Position numbers and translations under genes: made by a program. Shown here one piece after another: positions 21,956 through 30,370 of a stretch of 64,000 nt of DNA. The DNA comes from Acidobacteriota bacterium (GTDB lineage Bacteria > Acidobacteriota > Vicinamibacteria > Marinacidobacterales > Marinacidobacteraceae). The stretch lies in contig JAJEIY010000046.1 of assembly GCA_022828085.1 (NCBI GenBank), positions 64,556-128,555 on the forward strand, read 5' to 3'. The notes beneath the pieces were generated by a model. The model was not told where the DNA came from. It was given only the letters and a program-made list of their open reading frames with translations, and made no database searches. Within the stretch, counting starts at the first letter, position 1. Every line of letters begins with the position of its first letter.

Positions 21956-22381
21956 ATGGCGGACAACGTAGCGGCCCCCGAGGCCCGGATTCCCGGCATC
22001 GACTACGAACCGAAGCCGGGCGGGAACGAAAACGCCAAGCAGAAGGCGAACGGCTCGGCCCCGGCCTCCTATTCGATGCTCGAGCCCCGGATGAAGGCCA
22101 TCTACGGTCAGTTCTACAAGGAGACCTACTTTTCCGAGAACAAGCATCTCGAGCCGAAGGTCCAGGAACTGATCGCCCTCGCCTGCTCCCTGATCGCCCA
22201 GTGCGAGGGTTGCCTCGACGGCCACGTGAAGAAGGCCCTCAAGCTGGGGGCTACCAAGGAAGAGATCAGCGAGGCCATCGTGATCGCGATCGGCATCAAC
22301 GCCGCCGCGATCGTCGATCAGACGGACCGGACCGCGGCCCGGCTCGGGCTCAACCACTTTCCGGCCAAGACCCGGCTCTAG
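21956..22381 (+). CDS. Carboxymuconolactone decarboxylase / AhpD-like protein
   Basis: The 141-residue protein contains the redox-type CxxC of the AhpD-like branch (AQCEGCLDGHVKKAL) and the following GATKEEISEAIVIAIGINA helix. This points to thiol-disulphide or peroxidase-support activity rather than a true decarboxylase. An earlier in-frame GTG at 21884 would add 24 residues. I prefer the ATG at 21956, which gives a conventional length. Proximity to the candidate selenoprotein suggests a redox theme but no operon link, as the genes converge. Confidence 0.85.
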   Translation: MADNVAAPEARIPGIDYEPKPGGNENAKQKANGSAPASYSMLEPRMKAIYGQFYKETYFSENKHLEPKVQELIALACSLIAQCEGCLDGHVKKALKLGATKEEISEAIVIAIGINAAAIVDQTDRTAARLGLNHFPAKTRL

Positions 22382-22393
22382 GCTCGGAGCCGC

Positions 22394-23491
22394 CTAGGGG
22401 CCGAAGACCCCCTCCCCCGCCCCGCCCGGCTCGGGCCGGCTGGTGCGTTGCGAGGCCAACGCCTCCCGTTCGGCGTCCGCGACGTCCGCTTCGACCCGCG
22501 CTTCGATCTCCTCCAGCACGGTGTCGGCCACCGGCGCCCCTCCGGCGCCGCCCTGCCGCAGAAACGCGCGATAGGTGCGGACCGGGTCCCGCCGGCCGTA
22601 GTGCGCGAAGAGGTCGGCCGGGAGGATCCTCCGGCTCTCGCCCTCGTCGTGGGTGGCGTGCCCTCCCATCCGGAACGTGTCCGCAACCACGAACACGGGC
22701 CGGGAATCGGCGAGGGCCTCCCGTCGGGCGAGCGCGGTGCCCGCGAACACGTCGAGCACGTTGTTGCCGTCCACCCGCAGGCCGGAGATTCCGTATGCGC
22801 CGCCGAGTTGAGCGAGCCGTTCGTCCCCGCCCTCCGCCAGCGGGGTCCCGAGCGCGATCCGGTTGTTCTGGATCACCACGACGAGCGCCGCCCGGAGCGC
22901 GACGGCGGACACCATCCCCTCATGGAACGCGGCGGTCCCCGTCGTGCCGTCTCCTGCCCAGGTTAGCGCCACCCTCGTTTCTCCCCGAAGCCGGAAAGCG
23001 AGGGCCAGCCCCGCGCACACCGGCACGAGGGAGCCGACCATGCTGATTGGGGCAACGATGCCCTGGTCCAGGTCCCCGAAGTGGAGGTCCCTGCCCCGGG
23101 CCGGCCCGTCCTCGGTACCGAGGGCCCCCCGGAACATGGAGGCGAGGCTCATCCCCCGCTCATGGCACGCGCCGATGTTGCGGATCATCGGTCCGACGAC
23201 GTCGCCCGCTTCGAGCGCGTGGCACGCCCCCACGGTCACGGCTTCCTCACCCGGCCCGAGCCACGCTTTGGACAGTACTCCCGACCGGACCCAGCGCTTG
23301 AGCTGGAGGTCGTGGAGCCGGTTCCGGACGAGGCCCTCGTAGAGCCGGAGTCTTGCGGGCTCCGCGAGCCCTCGAACAATGGGGGCGCGCCGGGCGTCCT
23401 CCAGGGCGGTCGTCCCGAATTCACGGACGAGGTCCGGATCCTCGGTCCAGTCGAGGTATTCGGGAGGATCGAGTCCGGGGACGGCCCTCAC
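22394..23491 (-). CDS. Thiamine-pyrophosphate-dependent 2-oxoacid dehydrogenase E1 alpha subunit
   Basis: The 365-residue enzyme subunit has the thiamine-pyrophosphate motif beginning GDG (residues 180-182) and ending NN (209-210). The conserved TFRMGGHATHDE region follows near residue 300. Such subunits work with an E1 beta partner in acetoin, pyruvate or branched-chain 2-oxoacid dehydrogenases. No beta or E2 gene is present nearby, so the partner must be encoded elsewhere. I chose GTG at 23491, which overlaps the PBP4 stop. The frame remains open for another 72 codons within PBP4, which I discount. Confidence 0.85.
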   Translation of the reverse strand: MRAVPGLDPPEYLDWTEDPDLVREFGTTALEDARRAPIVRGLAEPARLRLYEGLVRNRLHDLQLKRWVRSGVLSKAWLGPGEEAVTVGACHALEAGDVVGPMIRNIGACHERGMSLASMFRGALGTEDGPARGRDLHFGDLDQGIVAPISMVGSLVPVCAGLALAFRLRGETRVALTWAGDGTTGTAAFHEGMVSAVALRAALVVVIQNNRIALGTPLAEGGDERLAQLGGAYGISGLRVDGNNVLDVFAGTALARREALADSRPVFVVADTFRMGGHATHDEGESRRILPADLFAHYGRRDPVRTYRAFLRQGGAGGAPVADTVLEEIEARVEADVADAEREALASQRTSRPEPGGAGEGVFGP

Positions 23492-24999
23492 GCCGAGCGG
23501 GAAACGCCGTTCCAGCGGACGAGTTCGCCCGCGATCAGGTTTTCGACCGCGTCGGCGTTCCAGGAATTGCGGAGGCCGTTCGTCATGACCGAAAAACCGA
23601 GCGCCCGGTGCTCGGCCGCGAGAGGAAAAGCGACGCCCGAGAGCGAACTGACGCCGCTGAGGGTTCCCGTCTTCGCCATCACCCGTCCGAGGGTTTCTTC
23701 TCCCCACAAGCGCCGGGCAAGGGTGCCGTCCACCCCGGAAACGGCCAGCGAACAGAGAAAGTCGGTCCGGAGTTCCGGCTGGCTGTAGAGGTCGCGAACG
23801 ACCGCGACGAGGAGGCGCGCACTCAGGCGGTTCTTCCTTGAGAGTCCGGAGCCGTCGTCGATCGTGAAACTGCCGGCCGGAAACCCGAGTCCCACGAGAT
23901 ACTCCTCGATGGCCCGCACGCCCTTCTCCCGTGTTCCGGGCGGTCCCCAGCGATGGGCTCCGACGGCGAACAGGAGCTGTTCGGCGGACCAGTTGTTGCT
24001 GTACTTGCCGAGTGCCTCGACGACCTGGGTCAGGGGCGCCGACTCGTGGCGGTACAGCAGGAGCTTTTGGCGGGCGGCGGGGACGGGGCCGCGCCTCGGT
24101 TCGCCGGCCACGTGCACGCCGCGTTCGATGAGCTTCCCCTTCAGGGCGTAGCCGAAATAGAGGGCCGGCTCCGTTGCGGTGAAGCGGGCGACGCGTTCGT
24201 TGCCGCCCCTGAGGATGCGGCCCTGGAGCCGAATCCGGCGCGCGCCCCGGCGCTGCGCCAGGATGTAGGGGCGCCCCGAGTTGCGCAGCACCATGCGGTT
24301 CTGAACGGCGTAGTACCCATACCCCTCATCGCGAACGGCCGGCTGCTGGCCGTCCCCGGGCACGCCGGCGACCTCCACCCGGTTCCAGTGGTAGCCGAGG
24401 GCGCTCTGGATGGGCTCCTTGTACCGGATCCGCCGCCTCACGAGCGCCTGGTCGGTTTCCTGGACTTCCAGGAAAGAGTCGTCCAGCACGATATCGCCCC
24501 GGATCTCGGTCAGCCCGAAGGCCGCCAGGGAGTCCGCGATGAAGTCCATGTCGTGCCGCTGGAGACTGGGGTCCCCGGAGCCGATGACATGGACCGGCCC
24601 CTCGATGACCCCTTCCTCGGTGGGCGGCGCATCCACGAGCAGACGGGTGGGAAAGCGGTAGCTCGGTCCCAGATAGTGGAGACACGCGCCCGTGATCGGC
24701 AGCTTCATCCCCGAGGCCGGCACGTAGCCGCGGTCCGCGTTGTGGCTGAAGAGCGCGGCCCCGGTGGCCAGATCCTCCACGTGGATGCCGATGGCGCGAC
24801 GGAGGCCGAAACGCCTCCGAACCGCGTGGAGGCGCCGGTCGAGTTCAGCGAGCGAGTCGTCGGAGAAAGGCGCCGCCCGTTCTCCCGCGAAGGCCGGCCC
24901 CCCGGCGGCCAGCAGCGCCCCGCCGGAGAGGACGCGCAGAGCCCGGCGCCGATCCACCCGCCAGTCGGCGCCGGGATACCGGGGACGGTGACCGCTCAC
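23488..24999 (-). CDS. dacB: D-alanyl-D-alanine carboxypeptidase / PBP4 (DacB-like)
   Basis: The 503-residue exported enzyme trims or cleaves peptidoglycan stem peptides. It shows the three penicillin-binding motifs: SGMK (96-99, nucleophile S96), SNN (334-336) and KTG (443-445). The long insert between the first two is typical of PBP4. The start has an arginine-containing n-region and a hydrophobic alanine-rich segment (about 20-37) ending AFA, giving a signal peptide. The GTG at 24999 overlaps the stop of the thioredoxin-like gene, and its own stop overlaps the E1-alpha gene. Confidence 0.9.
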   Translation of the reverse strand: MSGHRPRYPGADWRVDRRRALRVLSGGALLAAGGPAFAGERAAPFSDDSLAELDRRLHAVRRRFGLRRAIGIHVEDLATGAALFSHNADRGYVPASGMKLPITGACLHYLGPSYRFPTRLLVDAPPTEEGVIEGPVHVIGSGDPSLQRHDMDFIADSLAAFGLTEIRGDIVLDDSFLEVQETDQALVRRRIRYKEPIQSALGYHWNRVEVAGVPGDGQQPAVRDEGYGYYAVQNRMVLRNSGRPYILAQRRGARRIRLQGRILRGGNERVARFTATEPALYFGYALKGKLIERGVHVAGEPRRGPVPAARQKLLLYRHESAPLTQVVEALGKYSNNWSAEQLLFAVGAHRWGPPGTREKGVRAIEEYLVGLGFPAGSFTIDDGSGLSRKNRLSARLLVAVVRDLYSQPELRTDFLCSLAVSGVDGTLARRLWGEETLGRVMAKTGTLSGVSSLSGVAFPLAAEHRALGFSVMTNGLRNSWNADAVENLIAGELVRWNGVSRSA

Positions 25000-25721
25000 G
25001 ACGCGGGATCCTGATCCGGCTGGGAGGCGGCGCCCACCTCGGCCACCGCCGCGAGGAATACCTCCTCCGCCTGGGCCCCCAGCACCGAGGTTCCCTGCCC
25101 CACGAGTCCGGCTCCGTCTTCCAGCGGTTCGACGACGGTCAGCGGCACGGAAGAAACGGCATAGGTCCGGGCCAGATCCGGGAATTCCTGGACCATCACG
25201 ATGTCGGTCGTCACCTCGGGGCTTGCCACCGCGAACTGGACGGCCAGACTGGCCGCCGGAGCGCACCAGGGTCAGGTGGGGGTCGTGAAGACCTTGACGT
25301 GGACCGGACGCCGGAGCGCCGACAATTGTTCGGCCGCGTCCTCGGAAAGGGTCAGCGGCGCTCCGGACACCCAGGTTGCCGCGGTGATCAGCGAACCGAA
25401 TTCGTGGCCGTCCGGCAACCCCAGGAAACGGACCCGCCCCTTGGCGGCGCCGTTGAGTTCGATCGCCGGCAGGCGGACAATCCCCGCGTCGCGCGCGGCA
25501 TCCGGCGCCTGGTCCACATCCCGTACCGCGACGGTAAATCGGTCCGACAGCTCTTCCACCTCCCGCAGCAGGGCTTCGGTCGTCTGACAGGTCTGGCAGG
25601 GTGTCCGGCCCGGTACCACGAGAGCGCTTTCCGGCCGCGAGTAGACAGTGGCGGAGACGGGGCCGGCGAGATCCTCGAAGTGTTTCCGGACCGCCGTGCG
25701 ATCCGCTTCGCGAAGCAGCAC
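24996..25721 (-). CDS. Candidate selenoprotein: two-domain thioredoxin-fold (PDO-like) with UPWC motif
   Basis: Reading through one in-frame TGA (25272-25274 on the plus strand) gives a 241-residue protein with two thioredoxin folds. This resembles archaeal-type protein disulphide oxidoreductases. The first domain has CQTC (residues 42-45). The second has KVFTTPT, then the TGA at codon 150, then PWC, that is UPWC in place of the expected CPWC. The later cis-proline region SSVPLTVV and the rest of the fold are intact. A SECIS-like hairpin follows the TGA. The GTG at 25721 is the likely start; the stop overlaps PBP4. TGA is an ordinary stop elsewhere in the window. A recent Cys-to-stop mutation is the main alternative. 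Confidence 0.7.
25241..25255 (-). promoter_or_regulatory. Putative bacterial SECIS element (upper stem)
   Basis: On the coding strand CGGCCA, loop GTC and TGGCCG form a perfect six-base stem with a guanine first in the loop. The loop begins 22 bases after the TGA at 25272-25274, a distance compatible with known bacterial SECIS elements. Below it CTGG and CCAG could extend the stem across an internal loop. The assignment depends on the selenoprotein interpretation. Confidence 0.5.
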
Positions 25722-25821
25722 GAGGCATAAGGATACCCCGCCCGCGACACGGCTTCGCCGGTCCCCCTCGCCGTGACGCACCGGTAGAATCGGAAACCGT
25801 TCACCAAGGCGGAGGTTGGTT

Positions 25822-26133
25822 ATGGCGAGGCGCGCTCCGAAACTCATGACCCGCCGGCGGCTGCTCGGCAGCGCCGCCGCGGCGCCGTTGATCCTCACGG
25901 GGTGCGAGACCGGGCCGGACCCGGGCGCCGGCCCGACCGTCACCGCGTTGGGATACGCGAACAGTCTGCTCGACCACCCGCTGCCCGCGGATCGTCTGTC
26001 CACGATTCTCCCGGCGGTGCGCATGAATCACGCCTTCTTCCGCGCGGTTCGGGAACTGGAGATCCCGGATCTGGTCGAGCCCGCCGTGACGTTCGTCGCC
26101 CGTGGATCGGGCGCGGCGGATTCCGGGGAGTGA
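25822..26133 (+). CDS. AtzG-like small subunit as a Tat/lipoprotein
   Basis: The 103-residue product has a twin-arginine-like start (TRRRLLGSAAAAPLILTGC) with a lipobox cysteine, so it is probably exported folded and lipidated. The mature part (ALGYANSLLDHPLPADR, then VRELEIPDLVEPAVTF) resembles the short AtzG/DUF4089 subunits that accompany AtzE-type amidases. The amidase gene starts five bases after its stop. GGAGG sits six bases before the ATG. A lipoprotein version of this small subunit is unusual; the family match is judged from pattern and context. Confidence 0.55.
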   Translation: MARRAPKLMTRRRLLGSAAAAPLILTGCETGPDPGAGPTVTALGYANSLLDHPLPADRLSTILPAVRMNHAFFRAVRELEIPDLVEPAVTFVARGSGAADSGE

Positions 26134-26137
26134 TCCG

Positions 26138-27562
26138 ATGATCCCGGAACTCTGCCAGCTCAGCGGCCGCGCGCTCTCCGAGCGCATCCGCAACCGGGAG
26201 CTCTCGCCCGTCGAGGTCGTGGACACCCACCTCGCCCACATCGAGGCCGTGGATCCGACCATCAACTCCTTCATCACGGTCACCGCCGGCCATGCCCGCG
26301 AGAGCGCGCGGGAGGCGGAGGCCGAGATCGCGGCCGGCGACTGGCGCGGACCCCTGCACGGGATCCCCTACGCCCCGAAGGACATCCTCGCGACCGCCGG
26401 CATCCTCACCACGAACGGCTCGAAAGCCACCGCGGACTGGGTCCCGGACTACGAGTCCACGATCACCGCGCGACTGAATGCGGCGGGCGCCATCCTGGTC
26501 GGCAAGCTGAATCTCCTCGAGTTCGCGATGGGCAGCGGGGTGCTCTCCGGATTTGGCCCGGCGCGCAATCCCTGGGCGACCGACTACACACCCTCCGGGT
26601 CCTCCTCGGGTTCCGGCGCCGCCCTGGCCGCCCGCCTGGTTCCGCTCTCGATCGGGACCGACACCGGCGGATCCATTCGGGGACCCGCAGCCGCCTGCGG
26701 CATCGTCGGTCTCAAGCAGACCTACGGCCGGATCAGCCGGTTCGGAGTCACCACGCTCAGTTGGACGCTCGACCACGCGGGGCCCATGACGCGCACCGCC
26801 TGGGACGCCGCGGCGATGCTCGGCGCGATCGCCGGCGCCGATTCCCGGGACCCGACGGCGGCCGACGTGGCGGTTCCGGACTATCTCGCGGGGCTCACGC
26901 CCGAGGTCTCCGGTCTCCGCATCGGCGTACCGGTCTCGGGGTTCTTCGAGGGTGCGACCGAGGAGGCGCAGCAGGCGGTCCACACCGCCATTTCGCTCCT
27001 CACGGCGGACGGGGCCGAAATCGTGGAGGTCGAAGTGCCCCATGCCCACCTGGCCGGGGGCGCCGGTTGGATCGTCGCCATGGCGGAGGCCACGACGTTT
27101 CACGAAAAACGCCTTGCCGAGCAGCCCGAGGATCTCGATCCGCTGGTGCGCGAACGGCTGGAGGTGGCCAGGTTCTATCCCGCCACCGACTACATCAAGG
27201 CCCTTCGGTTGCGCACCATCCTGCAGCAGGAGATGGCCGGGGTCTTCCGCAACTGCGACGTGATGATCGTTCCCAGTTCCCTTTCTCCGGCCGATCCGCT
27301 CCGGTCGGAGGCGGCCGCCTCGAGCGATGTCCGCGCCGGGACCGATCCCGACGAACTGGACAGCCGTCCGGGGAACACCTTCATCGGCAACATGACCGGC
27401 TACCCGGGCCTCACGATGGGGTGCGGGTTCACGTCGGAGGCGCCCAAGCGGCCCCTCGCCCTCCAGATCTACGGGCCGCCGTTCTCGGAGGGCCGGCTGC
27501 TCCAGGTCGCCCACGCCTATCAGGAGAGAACGGTCTGGCACGAGGAGCTGCCGCCCGTCTAA
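26138..27562 (+). CDS. Amidase (amidase-signature family)
   Basis: The 474-residue hydrolase has the Ser-cisSer-Lys triad: K81 in PYAPKDI, about S155 in GSSSGSG and nucleophile S179 in GTDTGGSIRGP. It is a close relative of AtzE/GatA-type enzymes and would hydrolyse a linear or cyclic amide or a biuret-like substrate. There is no signal peptide of its own. Association with the preceding lipoprotein would raise the question of how it reaches that partner. The next gene converges, with hairpins between. Confidence 0.92.
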   Translation: MIPELCQLSGRALSERIRNRELSPVEVVDTHLAHIEAVDPTINSFITVTAGHARESAREAEAEIAAGDWRGPLHGIPYAPKDILATAGILTTNGSKATADWVPDYESTITARLNAAGAILVGKLNLLEFAMGSGVLSGFGPARNPWATDYTPSGSSSGSGAALAARLVPLSIGTDTGGSIRGPAAACGIVGLKQTYGRISRFGVTTLSWTLDHAGPMTRTAWDAAAMLGAIAGADSRDPTAADVAVPDYLAGLTPEVSGLRIGVPVSGFFEGATEEAQQAVHTAISLLTADGAEIVEVEVPHAHLAGGAGWIVAMAEATTFHEKRLAEQPEDLDPLVRERLEVARFYPATDYIKALRLRTILQQEMAGVFRNCDVMIVPSSLSPADPLRSEAAASSDVRAGTDPDELDSRPGNTFIGNMTGYPGLTMGCGFTSEAPKRPLALQIYGPPFSEGRLLQVAHAYQERTVWHEELPPV

Positions 27563-27583
27563 CCGCCGGCGGGAAGCTCGGAG

Positions 27584-27620
27584 TGCCGGCCTCAGGCCGG
27601 CATCGCGGCCGCAGGCCGCG
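27584..27620. terminator. Tandem hairpins between convergent genes
   Basis: TGCCGGCC and GGCCGGCA (27584-27602) form a stem around TCA. CGCGGCC and GGCCGCG (27604-27620) form a second around GCA. They lie between the ends of the amidase and the minus-strand lipoprotein and may act as a bidirectional transcription end, although no T-run is present. Confidence 0.5.
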
Positions 27621-27675
27621 AAACCGCGTCCCGGGTTTCCATCTCACCGCAAGTCCGCGGTGTGGCGGGAACCGG

Positions 27676-28515
27676 CTATCGGATGATTTCGCAGCCCGCG
27701 CTGGTGCACGAGGCGACCGGGTCGCCGGAACACGCGCCGCCCAGGAACACGAGATCGAGACTCTCTTCCGCGTCCTCCTCGAACCACTCCTCGCCGGACC
27801 AGTTCACGTCCAGCTCGTGCACGATCGCCGCGGATTCGGTGCGGACGCTCCACCGATTGATTCCGAACGCCGACACGGATTCCGCGATCCGCCCGTAGGT
27901 GCCGAGATCGAAATAGGGCCCGAGGATCTCCAGCCGGGCGCCCGCGCCGCCCGCGCCGATCTCGAAGTGCAGGGTGGTCGCGAGCATGTTCGCCACGTCC
28001 TCGTCCGGAGACTCCTCCTCCCGCCAGGGAAGCCCGATGACGGTGATGCCCGGACAGGGCGAGGCGCCCGCCTCGAGGATCGAGATCTCGATGGGATCAC
28101 CCAGATCGGCCGGCCCGCCGGAAAAGGCGAAGGCGAGCGGCAGGACTTCGGCGCCCTCGGTGAAGAAGAGGTCGGCCAGGGCGGAAACATCAAAGCTCGC
28201 CTCGCCGGCGAGACCCTGGCCCGCCGGGATCTCGACGGAATCCACCCCGAGCTCGTAGTCGGCTTCCGAGGCGACGTCGTGGGAGGCGCTGAGACGAACC
28301 TGGACCGGACCGGGTAGCTCCCGAACCTCATATTGCACGCTCACGGCGAGGGTCTCCCCCTCGCGGACCTCGAGCGCCGTCTCCGCGAACGAAATCCCGA
28401 ACGCCGGAGGCGGGGGAGGAGGAGGCGGCGGCGCGACGGGGGCGCTCTCGCCTCCGCCGCAGGCGAAGAACGCCGGCCCGGCCAGCAGGGCGACGAGCGT
28501 GATGCTGCGGGTCAT
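27676..28515 (-). CDS. Exported lipoprotein with Calx-beta-like region
   Basis: The 279-residue product has a lipoprotein signal (AGPAFFACGGGE) followed by a proline tract. A beta-rich domain then has FAETALEVREGETLAVSVQYEV, DYELGVDSVEIPAGQ and a closing LPLAFAF segment. This is the pattern of Calx-beta or similar surface beta-sandwich repeats. The C-terminal half contains cysteines but no recognised domain. It is coupled to the metzincin gene by an ATGA overlap (28512-28515). It may be a surface adhesion or protease-accessory protein. Confidence 0.6.
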   Translation of the reverse strand: MTRSITLVALLAGPAFFACGGGESAPVAPPPPPPPPPAFGISFAETALEVREGETLAVSVQYEVRELPGPVQVRLSASHDVASEADYELGVDSVEIPAGQGLAGEASFDVSALADLFFTEGAEVLPLAFAFSGGPADLGDPIEISILEAGASPCPGITVIGLPWREEESPDEDVANMLATTLHFEIGAGGAGARLEILGPYFDLGTYGRIAESVSAFGINRWSVRTESAAIVHELDVNWSGEEWFEEDAEESLDLVFLGGACSGDPVASCTSAGCEIIR

Positions 28516-29627
28516 TCGCGCCGGAAGGGGGACGCCTCGCGTCCCGCCCGCAGGGAAATCGGAGGAACCCGGGTCACCTGGCCCGCCGCGACTCGCACCG
28601 GTTCCAGCAGGTACTGGTCGGTCGAGCCGAGCGTGGCTCCCCGGTCGACCAGTGACGAGTTCCCGCTGATGTCGCCCATGGCGCCGGCGGCCAGCAGGTA
28701 GCCCCCGGGCGAGAGTCCCTCGATGGCGAAGAAGCCCTCGCCGTTCGTGAACGTGTTGGCCGAGGCGACGACCTCCTCGCCGGAAATCAGCGTCGCGAAC
28801 ACCGGGACGTAGCGGGCGGGCCGGCCGTCCACGGTCACCTGCCCCGTAATGCTGCCGACCCGGTCCAGCCAGCCGGGCGCGGGCCGGAGCAGCGAAGCGC
28901 CGATGCGGTCGTCCGGGGTCAGCGCGGGCTCGGGCAGGTAGCCGTAGGACATCACCGGATCCGCGTCCCAGAGGGCGGGCCGAAAGGCGTGACGCCATCC
29001 CCAGGTGTCCCACGTCGGAAACAACGCTGAGTGCGCGAGGCCGAGGCAGTGACCGAACTCGTGAATCAGGACCTCCAGGGCCCGGCCCTCGAGGTCCTGG
29101 GTGTGCCGCGGATTCAGAGACACGTCGCACTCCACGATCACGCCGTTCCGGTCCCAGATATGGGCATAGGACGCCCCGTGACCGAACGGGTGCATGCGGA
29201 TGGCGTTGACGTGGTCGCGTTCCGCATGCAGTTCGCCGCCCACCCCGGTCACGGCCCAGTGGATGTCCGTACTGGCGGGCGCCGACCAGTAGGCGAGCGC
29301 CTTCCGGGCGAATGGGATCACGCCTGCCGGACTCGCGAACGGCGGCTCCTGCTCTTCCCCGCGAGCATCCTCCCAGGGCTCCGTCCATCCCGGTGAATCG
29401 GCAACGACAAACTGCAACGTCCTTCCCGGCCCCCACACCGCCGGGTCCCAGCGGGCGGCATCCGCTGCGACCGGCAGGGGCGAATCGTCCACGGTTCGCC
29501 AGTAGAACCGGTAGCCGAAGGCGTCGCCACCCGGAACGAACACCGCGGCAAGCGCCACGAGGGTCGCCGTGGCGACGGGCCGGCTGCCGCGAACGGCGGC
29601 TCGGGGGGGACGGTGAACCGGCGGCAC
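28512..29627 (-). CDS. Exported metzincin-type zinc metalloprotease
   Basis: The 371-residue protein has HEFGHCLGLAH (zinc ligands H189, H193 and H199, catalytic E190) and a downstream Met-turn PVMSYGY with M226, as in matrixin-like metzincins. The C-terminal part (about residues 265-371) looks like a carboxypeptidase-regulatory beta domain (GSITGQVTVDGRPARYVPVF). A signal peptide follows from GTG at 29627, which I chose because longer starts overlap the divergent gene. It is expected to degrade extracellular or periplasmic proteins. Confidence 0.85.
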   Translation of the reverse strand: MPPVHRPPRAAVRGSRPVATATLVALAAVFVPGGDAFGYRFYWRTVDDSPLPVAADAARWDPAVWGPGRTLQFVVADSPGWTEPWEDARGEEQEPPFASPAGVIPFARKALAYWSAPASTDIHWAVTGVGGELHAERDHVNAIRMHPFGHGASYAHIWDRNGVIVECDVSLNPRHTQDLEGRALEVLIHEFGHCLGLAHSALFPTWDTWGWRHAFRPALWDADPVMSYGYLPEPALTPDDRIGASLLRPAPGWLDRVGSITGQVTVDGRPARYVPVFATLISGEEVVASANTFTNGEGFFAIEGLSPGGYLLAAGAMGDISGNSSLVDRGATLGSTDQYLLEPVRVAAGQVTRVPPISLRAGREASPFRRE

Positions 29628-29743
29628 GACGAACTCGGAGCTGCCGGAATCTTGACACCCTTCCGCTCGCCTGGGGAAGACGGCGAGACGCAGGGTCGGT
29701 CGCCGGCTGGCGCGCGGCCGGACGGGATGGATATGCTTGAAGC

Positions 29744-30346
29744 ATGCGCGGAGTCGAGACACCAAGCGCCCGGGCCGGCAGGATCGCCGCCCTCCCGCTG
29801 CTGGTTGCCGGAAGCCTCCTGACGGCCGGGGCGTCCGCAGTGGCGCAGCGCGGCCCGTCGCCGGAGAACGAGCGGTTCCGGAATCCCTACGCCTGGCCGG
29901 GGCTTGCCGAACTGGTCGAGAACTCGGACACGATCGTCGCCGGCGAGGTGCTCGACACGCGTTCCGCGTGGACGGCCGACCGGCGCGAGATCTTCACCAC
30001 CGTGACCCTTCGCACGGAACGCCGCTTCAAGGGCGGCGGCCGGAATCTGGTGCGCTTCCGGGTGCCGGGCGGCACCGTCGGGGACACCCGGATGACCGCG
30101 ACCCACTCGGCGCAGTTCATGGTGGGAGAAAGGGCGCTCGTGTTCCTCACCGGAGAGAGCGGGCGGCTTCCCCGCGTGACGTCCGGCGAGGCGGGGAAGC
30201 GGCACCTCCGCACCGGCGAGGACGGTAGCGACCGCATCCTTCCGGGATTCGCTCTGGTGGAATCGGACCCGGGACGCACAGGGTTCGACACGCTCGACGA
30301 CCTGGCCGCCGCCCTCTCCGGCCCGCTGACCGCACTGTCCCGTTAG
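29744..30346 (+). CDS. Exported protein of unknown function
   Basis: The 200-residue product has a signal peptide (about residues 13-34, ending ASAVAQ). A beta-rich region follows with ENSDTIVAGEVLDTRSAW and FKGGGRNLVRFRVPGG. The pattern recalls small exported proteins found beside metalloproteases, but I assign no function. The gene diverges from the metzincin and precedes the TRAP genes by 24 bases. Confidence 0.6.
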   Translation: MRGVETPSARAGRIAALPLLVAGSLLTAGASAVAQRGPSPENERFRNPYAWPGLAELVENSDTIVAGEVLDTRSAWTADRREIFTTVTLRTERRFKGGGRNLVRFRVPGGTVGDTRMTATHSAQFMVGERALVFLTGESGRLPRVTSGEAGKRHLRTGEDGSDRILPGFALVESDPGRTGFDTLDDLAAALSGPLTALSR

Positions 30347-30370
30347 TCCGGGCGCGATAATCGCCGCCTG

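Noticed and set aside
23492-23707. N-terminal extension of the E1-alpha frame
   Set aside because: Lies inside the PBP4 coding region and is arginine/glycine-rich; GTG at 23491 overlaps the PBP4 stop and gives the normal family length.
24996-25229. Reading the 3' part of the thioredoxin-like gene as a separate 77-residue protein
   Set aside because: It would lack its redox motif; the frame is the same as the upstream part and is interrupted only by one TGA at the motif cysteine.
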